Positions 1 to 6,928 of a stretch of 11,756 nucleotides of DNA are shown in pieces. The stretch lies in assembly GCA_937952235.1 (NCBI GenBank), contig CALFZM010000257.1, positions 1 to 11,756 of the forward strand, in the 5' to 3' direction. Numbering within the stretch: the first letter of the stretch is position 1; each line of letters opens with the position of its first letter. The notes below the pieces were generated by a model. The model saw only the letters and a list, made by a program, of their open reading frames with translations. It searched no databases and was not told the origin of the DNA. Source of the stretch: an uncultured Opitutia bacterium. GTDB lineage: Bacteria > Verrucomicrobiota > Verrucomicrobiia > Opitutales > Opitutaceae. The position numbers and the translations under genes were made by a program.

Positions 1-11
1 AAAAACCGATC

Positions 12-1406
12 CTACACCAGAATGTCCCGTACCACCTTCCCGAAGACGTCGGTGAGCCGGTAGTCGCGGCCGCCGTGCCGGTAGGTCAGCCGCTCGTGGT
101 CGATGCCGAGCAGGTGCAGGATGGTGGCGTGGAAATCGTGCACGTGGACCTTGTTTTCCACCACGGTGGAGGCGATCTCGTCGGTGGCGCCGTAGACGGT
201 GCCGCCCTTCACGCCCGCGCCCGCCAGCCACGATGAGAAACAGGCGCTGTGATGGCCGCGGCCCTTGGTGCCATCCACGCCGGGCGTCCGGCCGAACTCG
301 GTCGTCCACACCACGAGGGTGTCGTCGAGCATGCCACGCTGCTTCAGGTCACGCAGGAGGCCGGCGATCGGCTGGTCGATGTTCTTCGCGTGCTGGGCGT
401 GCTCGGCCATGTCGCCGTGCTGGTCCCAGTTCTTGCTGCTGCTGCCGTCGACGAGCTCGACGAACCGCACACCGCGCTCCGCCAGCCGGCGGCCGACCAG
501 GCACTGCCACCCGAAGCCCTCGGATTCGCCGCGCTTCAGGCCGTAGAGCGCCAGCGTCGCGTCGGATTCCTTGTCCAGGTCGAACACCTCGCGCGCCTCG
601 GTCTGCAGGTGGAACGCGGTCTCGAACGTCCGGATACGCGCGGCCAGGTCGCTGTCGCCGGCGCGCGCCCGCAGGTGGCGGTTGTTGAGCATGTCCGCCA
701 GGCCGAGCTCGAGTTCCTGGAGGCCGCGCTGCGTGGTGCGGCGGTCGAGGTTGGCGATCGGCTCGCGGCCGCCCACGATTCGCACGCCCTGGTGATAGGC
801 GGGAAGGAAGTCGTTGTTGAAGATCTGCGTCCCGGCGTAAGGCATCTGCGGCGCGAGGGCGACGAACGACGGCAGGTTGCGGTTGGTCGTGCCGAGGCCG
901 TAGCTGACCCATGAGCCGATGCTCGGGCGGGAGAAGAAGAACGAGCCGGTGTGCATGCCGAGCGTCGCGTTGTAGTGCTCGTTGTCGTCGCCCTTCATCG
1001 AGCGGATCAGGCAGATGTCGTCCATGCACTCGCGCAGGTGCGGGAAAAGGTCGCTGACCATCGTGCCGCACTTGCCGCCGGGTTGGAATTCCCAGCCCGG
1101 CCGGAGCAGGACCCGCTGCTGGTTGGAGAGCCCGCCGCCCACGCCCGTCGTCTTGCCGTCGGCGGCGAAGAGCGCCGGCTTCGGGTCGAAGGTATCCATG
1201 TGCGAGACGCCGCCGTTGGAGAAGATGAAGATGACGCGCTTCGCCCGGGCCGGGAAATGCGGCGGCTTCGGCGCCAGCGGGTCGGCGGCGGGCGTGGCGC
1301 CCGCGGCATCGGCCAGCAGGCTGGACAGGATGCCCGGCATGAGCAGCGAGCCGCCGACGAGCGAGCGGAGGATTTCACGGCGGGGAATGGCGCGGGGTGA
1401 ACTCAT
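12..1406 (-). CDS. DUF1501 family exported protein (alkaline-phosphatase/sulfatase-like fold)
   Basis: 464 residues, full length for the family. The N-terminus carries a twin-arginine-like signal (RREILR at 9-14, then a hydrophobic stretch to about 35), so Tat export of a folded protein is likely. Family landmarks visible in order are NGGVSHMDTFDPKP (64-77), the DNEHYN region (141-146), WDQHGD (327-332), TEFGRTP (369-375), GRGHH (382-386) and the C-terminal HDFHATILHLLGID block (423-436). DUF1501 proteins are placed with the alkaline phosphatase/sulfatase superfamily, and the Asp/His-rich motifs fit a metal site, but no substrate is established. It follows the DUF1549/DUF1553 gene by 9 nt on the same strand, the usual pairing in Planctomycetota and Verrucomicrobiota, so the two are probably co-transcribed. 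The ATG at 1404-1406 is preceded by no clear Shine-Dalgarno sequence, so translation may be coupled to the upstream gene. Family identity is secure; function is unknown. Confidence 0.93.
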   Translation of the reverse strand: MSSPRAIPRREILRSLVGGSLLMPGILSSLLADAAGATPAADPLAPKPPHFPARAKRVIFIFSNGGVSHMDTFDPKPALFAADGKTTGVGGGLSNQQRVLLRPGWEFQPGGKCGTMVSDLFPHLRECMDDICLIRSMKGDDNEHYNATLGMHTGSFFFSRPSIGSWVSYGLGTTNRNLPSFVALAPQMPYAGTQIFNNDFLPAYHQGVRIVGGREPIANLDRRTTQRGLQELELGLADMLNNRHLRARAGDSDLAARIRTFETAFHLQTEAREVFDLDKESDATLALYGLKRGESEGFGWQCLVGRRLAERGVRFVELVDGSSSKNWDQHGDMAEHAQHAKNIDQPIAGLLRDLKQRGMLDDTLVVWTTEFGRTPGVDGTKGRGHHSACFSSWLAGAGVKGGTVYGATDEIASTVVENKVHVHDFHATILHLLGIDHERLTYRHGGRDYRLTDVFGKVVRDILV

Positions 1407-1415
1407 GGGGCGGGC

Positions 1416-4328
1416 CTAATCGAGATAAACGAATTCGTTCAGCCGGAAGAGCACGCGCACGCTGGCGCGCCAGACCTCGGCTTCGAGGTCGGCCTCCGCC
1501 GTGCCTTCGGCGCGAAGGAGGCGGCGCGCATCGGCGCGGAATGCCGCCGCGGCCGCCCGCTCGTCCGCGGCCGGGGCGCGGGCGAACAACAGTGCATATG
1601 CGCGCTCGAACAGGCGGCCCGCGAGGCGGCGGGACTGGTCGTGGACGAGCTCGTCGTTGAGCAAGTACAGGGCCTGCAGCGGCGTCGTGCTGGTCGCGCG
1701 CGCGGGGGTGCTGGTGGAGGGATCGGCCCCGTCGAAGAGCGCGAGGTACGGGTGGCGCTGGATGCGCTGCGTCATCAGGTACACGCTGCGGCGGGGCGAC
1801 GCGTAGACGGCCTTGAAGGGATTGTGCTGGGTGAACTTCCAGGTGTGCGCGGCGGGAAACGGGTGTGCGCCGGCGGGTGTGAGGTCGAGGTTGCCGCCGA
1901 GCGCGAGCAGCGTGTCGCGAAGGGCCTCCGCGTCGAGGCGCCGGCGCGGGAAGCTGCCGAGCAGTTCGTTGGCGGGATCGCGCGTGAGGGCCGGTTCGCT
2001 CCGGGCGGACGACAGGCGGTAGGTGCGGGAGCGCATGATCAGGCGGTGCATCGCCTTGACCGATCCGCCCGCGGCGCTGAACTCCCGGGCGAGGTGATCC
2101 AGCAGTTCGGGATGCGTCGGCGGCTTGCCCTGCCGGCCGAAGTCGTTCGGGGTCGGCACCAGGCCGCGGCCGAAATGGTGCTGCCAGATGCGGTTCACCA
2201 TCACGCGGGCGGGCAGCGGGTTCTCCGGGGCGAGGATCCAGTCGGCAAGGTGCAGCCGCCCGCTCCCGCCGGCACCGTCCGGCAGGGCGGCGCCGCCGAG
2301 GACGGTGAGGAAACGCCGCGGCACGATCTCGCCGCGGCGCGCCGGGTCGCCCTTCAACTGCACGGCGACGTCGGCGGGCTGCGCGGCCTCGCCGACGGCG
2401 TAGGCCAGCGGGAACGGCAGGGGCCGCTTCGCCTCTTCGGTCGCGGCCTGCTCGGCTGCCTTGATCTGCGCCTGCAACTGCTTCTTCTCCTCCGCCGCCG
2501 CGTCCTTGAGCCCGTCGCGCAGGCGCTTCACCTCGCGGTCCAGCCGGGCCTGTTCCTGCTGGCGCGCCTGGATGACCTCGGCCGCGGCAGCTTCGTCACC
2601 GGCCGGGACGAGCGGCACGAAGTCGCGCTGCTTCTTGTCCAGCTCGATCCCGGGCCAAGGGTAGCGCGTGCTGTGGAAGATGCCGTAGAGCGCATAATAG
2701 TCCGGCGCCGTGATCGGGTCGAACTTGTGGTCGTGGCAGCGGGCGCAACTGACGGTGAGGCCGAGGAAGCTGCGGCCGACGTTGTCGATCGTGTCCTCGA
2801 TCGTGAGGTGCTGCGGGTAGTCGTCCACGCGCGAGCCGAACCGGCGGGCGTTGGCGAGGTAGCCGGTGGCGACGATCCGGGCGTGCCGCTCGGCGTCGGT
2901 GGCACCGCCGCGGAGGTCGCCGGCGAGCTGGTCGCGCACGAACTCGGCGAAGGGCAGGTCGCGGTTGAACGCGTCGATCACCCAGTCGCGGTAGCGGTGC
3001 ATCTGCGGGATCGGGTAGTCGGAGTTGTCCCCGGCCGTGTCGGCGTAGCGCACGACGTCGAGCCAGTGGCGGCCCCAGCGTTCGCCGTAACGCGGCGACG
3101 CGAGCAGCCGGTCGATCACGCGATCGAAGGCCTCGGGCGAGGTGTCGGCGAGGAAGTGGGAGATCTCCTCCGGGGTGGGCGGCAGGCCCGTGAGATCGTA
3201 GGTCGCGCGGCGGAGCAGCGTGCGCTTGTCCGCGTCGGCCGCGGGCGCGAGCGTCGCGGCCTCGAGGCGCGCGAGGATAAAGCGGTCGATGTCGCCGGCG
3301 GGCCAGGCGGCGTCCCGCACCGGCGGTGCCGGCGGCGCGGTCAGCGGGCGGAATGCCCACCATTCCCGCGCCTTTTCCCAGTCGATGGTCTCCCGGGTCT
3401 TCACCGTCGCGACGGTGTCGGTGGCGCGCGGATCGGGTGCCCCGAGGCTGACCCAAGCCTCGAAGTCGGCGATGACGTGCGGGGGGAGCTTCCGGTCGGG
3501 CGGCATCGCGACGTCCTCGCTCGCATGGCGCAGGGCGGCGATGAGCAGGCTCGCCTCGGGGTCGCCCGGCGTGAGGGCGGGCCCGGTGAAGCCGCCTTCC
3601 TGCACGCCGGCGCGGGAGTCGAGCAGGAGCCCGCCCTTGAGTTTCTTCGCCGTGGCGGAGTGGCATTCGTAGCAGTTCTCGGCGAGGACGGGCCGGATCC
3701 GGCTTTCGAAAAACGCGACCTGCTCGGGCGTCGGTTCGGCGGCGAAACCCGCGACCGGCGCGGCGGGCAGCGGCCCGTCGCCCGCCCAGAGTTCCAGGCC
3801 GGAGAGGTTGGCGGCGCCGTGACTCGCGCCGCGGGCCGCCACCGTGATGCGTCCGTCGACACTGGCCGCGGGCCAGGGGCCGAGCCGCCGCCACATTCCC
3901 GCCGAGCCGCTGTGGAACCGGGAGACGACCACCCGGCCGTTGACCAGCAGGTCGAACTGCTCGTCGTGGTTGTCCTCCCACACGTACAGGACGACCTGAT
4001 ACGGACCGGCGGAAAGGTTCGAAAGCTCCACCTCGACGCGCCCGCCCCAGACGCTGCTGCGGATCATCTGGGTGCGCGCGGCGTCCGTGGGAGGTTTCAG
4101 CGCGACGCGCTGGTTGGCGAAGGCCTTGCCCGTGGTCTTGAAATCCGCCGCGCCGGCGCCGGCCTCCCAGGCGCGGCCATCGATCGTGAGCGCGGGACCG
4201 TTGAGGTTGATGGCCCGGACGAACCGCGCCTCGGCCGCCGCCAGGGCGCCGGACGCGAGCGCGAGCCAGGCCGCGCCCAAGTAGGCGAGGGGGCTCGGGC
4301 GGCGTCGGGTGAACGGGCACGGGACCAT
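1416..4328 (-). CDS. Malectin-like / PSCyt1 cytochrome c / DUF1549 / DUF1553 (PSD1) fusion protein
   Basis: 970 residues, exported: a Sec-type signal peptide occupies 1-31, with likely cleavage near ALA-AAE. Residues about 35-185 look like a malectin-like carbohydrate-binding beta domain (AINLNGPALTIDGRAWEA at 39-56; YQVVLYVWEDN at 110-120). A planctomycete-type cytochrome c domain follows, with heme motif CYECH at 219-223 and a possible distal Met in VAMPP (273-277). DUF1549 spans about 345-555 (LTGLPPTPEEI at 379-389) and contains a second CxxCH, CARCH, at 528-532. An Ala/Glu/Lys-rich stretch at about 575-635 looks like a coiled coil. DUF1553 fills about 690-950 (RVMVNRIWQHHFGRGLV at 708-723). 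Two CxxCH motifs suggest two covalent hemes and an electron-transfer role in the periplasm, but no reaction is known for the family. The ATG at 4326-4328 is the start that yields the signal peptide; no Shine-Dalgarno sequence is seen. It is first in a two-gene unit with the DUF1501 gene. Confidence 0.93.
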   Translation of the reverse strand: MVPCPFTRRRPSPLAYLGAAWLALASGALAAAEARFVRAINLNGPALTIDGRAWEAGAGAADFKTTGKAFANQRVALKPPTDAARTQMIRSSVWGGRVEVELSNLSAGPYQVVLYVWEDNHDEQFDLLVNGRVVVSRFHSGSAGMWRRLGPWPAASVDGRITVAARGASHGAANLSGLELWAGDGPLPAAPVAGFAAEPTPEQVAFFESRIRPVLAENCYECHSATAKKLKGGLLLDSRAGVQEGGFTGPALTPGDPEASLLIAALRHASEDVAMPPDRKLPPHVIADFEAWVSLGAPDPRATDTVATVKTRETIDWEKAREWWAFRPLTAPPAPPVRDAAWPAGDIDRFILARLEAATLAPAADADKRTLLRRATYDLTGLPPTPEEISHFLADTSPEAFDRVIDRLLASPRYGERWGRHWLDVVRYADTAGDNSDYPIPQMHRYRDWVIDAFNRDLPFAEFVRDQLAGDLRGGATDAERHARIVATGYLANARRFGSRVDDYPQHLTIEDTIDNVGRSFLGLTVSCARCHDHKFDPITAPDYYALYGIFHSTRYPWPGIELDKKQRDFVPLVPAGDEAAAAEVIQARQQEQARLDREVKRLRDGLKDAAAEEKKQLQAQIKAAEQAATEEAKRPLPFPLAYAVGEAAQPADVAVQLKGDPARRGEIVPRRFLTVLGGAALPDGAGGSGRLHLADWILAPENPLPARVMVNRIWQHHFGRGLVPTPNDFGRQGKPPTHPELLDHLAREFSAAGGSVKAMHRLIMRSRTYRLSSARSEPALTRDPANELLGSFPRRRLDAEALRDTLLALGGNLDLTPAGAHPFPAAHTWKFTQHNPFKAVYASPRRSVYLMTQRIQRHPYLALFDGADPSTSTPARATSTTPLQALYLLNDELVHDQSRRLAGRLFERAYALLFARAPAADERAAAAAFRADARRLLRAEGTAEADLEAEVWRASVRVLFRLNEFVYLD

Positions 4329-4472
4329 GGACGAGGTGCGCCAACGCTAGGACGAGGCGCGTGGCGCAGGCGACCGAAAATCCCGGGTAAAGAGCGCGGA
4401 TGACACGGCACGCGGGAGTAGGGCGGCTGGACCGGGATTGACTCCCCGGGCCGGCGGGAGTGTGGGTGGTGA
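4329..4472. promoter_or_regulatory. Divergent intergenic spacer, presumed promoters for both transcription units
   Basis: This 144-nt gap lies between the start codons of the DUF1549/DUF1553 gene (minus) and the DUF1593 gene (plus), so promoters for both directions must lie in it or overlap the gene ends. I see no convincing sigma-70 box pair. A TTGACT at 4438-4443 is only about 30 nt from the plus-strand ATG and has no TATAAT-like partner. The spacer holds a near-perfect direct repeat, GGACGAGGTGCG at 4329-4340 and GGACGAGGCGCG at 4350-4361, and an 8-bp inverted repeat, AATCCCGG at 4379-4386 and CCGGGATT at 4432-4439. Either could be an operator, but chance is a real alternative in GC-rich DNA. 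Confidence 0.4.
4456..4460 (+). promoter_or_regulatory. Possible weak ribosome binding site for the DUF1593 gene
   Basis: GGGAG ends 12 nt before the ATG at 4473, a little farther than ideal. It is the nearest thing to a Shine-Dalgarno sequence ahead of any chosen start in the window, and it supports the 4473 start, which also gives a good signal peptide. Confidence 0.35.
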
Positions 4473-5513
4473 ATGCCTCGCCTGCGCCGCTTTCCCCTCG
4501 GTTTCCTCTGCCTGGCGCTGCTGACTGCGGCTTTCGGGGCGGACCGGCCCCGGCTCGCGGTCCTGACCGACATCGGCGGCGATCCCGACGACCAGCAGTC
4601 GCTGATCCGGCTCATGGTGTACGCCAACGAGTTCGAACTGGAACTGCTGCTCGCCAGTGCGGCCGGCACGCCTGGGGAGCTGAAACAGGCGATCACGCGT
4701 CCGGACCTCATCCGCCAGATCGTGGATGCCTACGGCGAGGTGCGGCCGAACCTCGTCCGCCACGCTTCCGGCTGGCCGACGGTCGAGCACCTGCGCGGGC
4801 GCATCGTCGCCGGCAACCCGCAGCGCGGGCGCGCCCACATCGGGGCGGACCACGACACGCCCGGTTCGCGGGCGCTGGTTGAGCGCATCGATGCCGGCGA
4901 CGCGTCGCGTCCGCTCAACGTCGCCATCTGGGGCGGCCAGACCGATTTCGCCCAGGCGCTGTGGCGGGTGAAACAGGATCGCGGGGAGGCGGGGCTCGCG
5001 ACGTTCGTGCGGAAGTTCCGCGTCTACGACATCAACGACCAGGACCGCATCGCCGCGTGGATGCGCGCCGAATTTCCGGGCATGTTCTACATCCTGGCCC
5101 ATGCCTATCCCGGCCGGGACAAGCGCGAGGGCACCTACCGCGGGATGTACCTGACCGGCGATGAGTCGCTCACCAGCCGGGCGTGGATCGACGAGCACGT
5201 GCGCAGCCGCGGGCCGCTGGGTGCGCTCTATCCGACGAAGACCTGGACCGCGCCCAACCCGCACGGTTGTCTCAAGGAAGGCGATACGCCGTCGTGGTTC
5301 TTCTTCCTGCCGCAGGGCGGCAACGATCCCGCGGACCCGACCAAGCCGGGTTGGGGCGGGCAGTTCGCCCGGGAACCGGACGGCTGGTACCGCGACCTGC
5401 CGGCGCGGCCCGGGTTCGAGCCGCGCACCGCGGTGAGCCGCTGGCGCCCGGAGTTCCAGCGCGACTTCGCGGCCCGGATGCGGTGGTGCACGGCGGAGCC
5501 GGCGCCGCGTTGA
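4473..5513 (+). CDS. DUF1593 (Sde182-type) nucleoside hydrolase-like exported protein
   Basis: 346 residues with an N-terminal Sec signal (basic MPRLRR, then a hydrophobic core, cleavage near AFGA at 20-23). The mature protein opens with LAVLTDIGGDPDDQQSL (28-44), the calcium-binding Asp cluster of the nucleoside hydrolase fold (D33, D37, D39, D40) in the form typical of DUF1593. Other family blocks are WGGQTD (153-158), NDQD (188-191), and GDTPSWFFFLPQGGNDP (270-286). Nucleoside hydrolases cleave N-glycosidic bonds of ribonucleosides; DUF1593 members, named after the cellulose-binding Sde182 protein, are exported and have no firmly known substrate, so nucleoside or glycan hydrolysis are both open. 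The chain ends soon after the hydrolase-like domain, so the C-terminal domain of longer Sde182 proteins seems absent. It is first of three closely spaced plus-strand genes, 75 nt before the propeller gene. The family call is strong, the activity uncertain. Confidence 0.9.
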   Translation: MPRLRRFPLGFLCLALLTAAFGADRPRLAVLTDIGGDPDDQQSLIRLMVYANEFELELLLASAAGTPGELKQAITRPDLIRQIVDAYGEVRPNLVRHASGWPTVEHLRGRIVAGNPQRGRAHIGADHDTPGSRALVERIDAGDASRPLNVAIWGGQTDFAQALWRVKQDRGEAGLATFVRKFRVYDINDQDRIAAWMRAEFPGMFYILAHAYPGRDKREGTYRGMYLTGDESLTSRAWIDEHVRSRGPLGALYPTKTWTAPNPHGCLKEGDTPSWFFFLPQGGNDPADPTKPGWGGQFAREPDGWYRDLPARPGFEPRTAVSRWRPEFQRDFAARMRWCTAEPAPR

Positions 5514-5588
5514 AGGGACGCGGGGGGAAGCCGGCGTTCGCACTCGACGTTCCGGCCGGCGTGGGCTCCTGATGGGGCGTTCGCACCC

Positions 5589-6866
5589 ATGAAGCGGTAC
5601 CTGCCCCTGATCGTCCTCGCCGCGATCGCCTGCCCGGCCGAGCCGGCGCCGCTCCTCACCGGCGCGCCCTGGCCGCGCCACGTGATCGACGGCGTGGGCC
5701 GCGGATCGGACGGCACCAAGCTGGCCGACATCAATGGCGACGGGTGGCTCGACGTCACGACCGGCTGGGAAGAGGAGGGTGAGACGCGCGTGTACCTCAA
5801 CCCGGGCCCGCGCGGACCGGTGCGCCAGCCGTGGCCGAAGATCGTGGTGGGGCGCACGCCGGACGTGGAGGACGCGGTGTTCGCCGACCTCGACGGCGAC
5901 GGCGTGCCGGACGTCGTTTCCTCGTCCGAGGGCCAGACGCGCCGGATGTACGTGCACTGGGCGCCGCGCGACCGTAACCGGATTGCGGATGCGACGGCCT
6001 GGCGCCAGCAGGAGCTGCCGGCCTCGGCGGGTTTGACCGCGTGGATGTTCGCCGAGCCGCTGCAGTTCGACGGGCGGCACGGCGTCGATCTCATCGCTGG
6101 GTCCAAGACCGGCCCCGGCGGGCTCAAGGCCTGGCTGGGGTGGTTCGAAGCCCCGCCCGACGCGCGGGACCTCAAGGCGTGGCGCTGGCATCCGCTGGCG
6201 GAGGCCGGGTGGATCATGTCGATCGACCTGGTGGACCTGGACGGCGACGGGGACCGCGACGTCCTTTACTCCGACCGGAAGGGGCCGACCCGCGGCGTGC
6301 ACTGGCTGGAGCATCCCGGGACGGAGGCGATGGCCCGCGGGGTCCGGCCGGCGCGACACAGCCTGCTGAAGCTGTCCGTCGATCAGGTGATGTTCCTCGC
6401 GACCGGCGATCTCGATGGCGACGGCCGGCAGGACATCGTGGCCGGCGTCGAGGTGGGGCCGGTGCCGCGGGACGAACCCAATCGCAGCAGCCGGATCGTC
6501 TGGCTGCGGCGGCTTGACGGCACGGGCCGGAATTTCGCGGAGACGGTGCTGCCGGTCCCGGCCAACACGGGCAACATCAAGGGCCTCGCGCTCGGCGATC
6601 TCGACGGTGACGGGCGCACCGACCTCGTCGTGTCGTGCGAGAATGCGCGGGGCGAGCGCCGCGGGCTTTACTGGCTGAGGCAGGGGGCGACGACCGCCCC
6701 GGCAGACTGGACCGCGCGCGATCTCTCGGGCGCGCCTGGGATCAAGTTCGACCTCGTCCGCCTGCTCGATCTCGACGGCGACGGCGACCTCGACGTGCTG
6801 GCCAACGACGAGCAGGAAGGCGGCGGCGGGCTCGGGGTGGTCTGGTACGAGAATCCGCACCGGTGA
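5589..6866 (+). CDS. Exported FG-GAP/VCBS repeat protein, predicted seven-bladed beta-propeller
   Basis: 425 residues. The N-terminus is hydrophobic and ends in LAAIAC with Cys15, an acceptable but non-ideal lipobox, so this may be a lipoprotein or simply Sec-secreted. Six perfect calcium loops of the form DxDGDGxxD (the first is DINGDG) start at residues 47, 100, 216, 274, 337 and 394, each followed by a hydrophobic strand such as DVLYS or DIVAG. A seventh, degraded copy sits at 159-167 (QFDGRHGVD). Spacing is 53-63 residues, which fits seven blades. Such propellers bind partners or ligands and are not usually catalytic on their own; no active-site motif was seen. It lies 75 nt after the DUF1593 gene and 62 nt before the PhoD-like gene. 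No Shine-Dalgarno sequence precedes the ATG, but this start gives the only sensible signal sequence. The fold is confident, the ligand unknown. Confidence 0.9.
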   Translation: MKRYLPLIVLAAIACPAEPAPLLTGAPWPRHVIDGVGRGSDGTKLADINGDGWLDVTTGWEEEGETRVYLNPGPRGPVRQPWPKIVVGRTPDVEDAVFADLDGDGVPDVVSSSEGQTRRMYVHWAPRDRNRIADATAWRQQELPASAGLTAWMFAEPLQFDGRHGVDLIAGSKTGPGGLKAWLGWFEAPPDARDLKAWRWHPLAEAGWIMSIDLVDLDGDGDRDVLYSDRKGPTRGVHWLEHPGTEAMARGVRPARHSLLKLSVDQVMFLATGDLDGDGRQDIVAGVEVGPVPRDEPNRSSRIVWLRRLDGTGRNFAETVLPVPANTGNIKGLALGDLDGDGRTDLVVSCENARGERRGLYWLRQGATTAPADWTARDLSGAPGIKFDLVRLLDLDGDGDLDVLANDEQEGGGGLGVVWYENPHR

Positions 6867-6928
6867 TGACCCGCGCCGGCACCTCCGCTCGGAAGGCGTG
6901 AGCACGGACACGCCCGCGCAATCGACTT

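Noticed and set aside
1641..4403. Long plus-strand open frame opposite the PSD1 gene
   Set aside because: The opposite strand encodes the CxxCH, DUF1549 and DUF1553 motifs in full. This frame gives only repetitive Arg/Gly/Val sequence.
4438..4466. Sigma-70 promoter starting at TTGACT
   Set aside because: No TATAAT-like hexamer lies at the right spacing, and the leader would be only a few bases long.
5528..5560. Hairpin between GCCGGC copies after the DUF1593 gene as a terminator
   Set aside because: GCCGGC is self-complementary and common in GC-rich DNA; there is no T-tract and the stem is only about 6 bp.
4347..6911. Long open frame on the minus strand opposite the DUF1593 and propeller genes
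   Set aside because: The plus strand has clear signal peptides and conserved motifs across the same bases; the antisense product has none.
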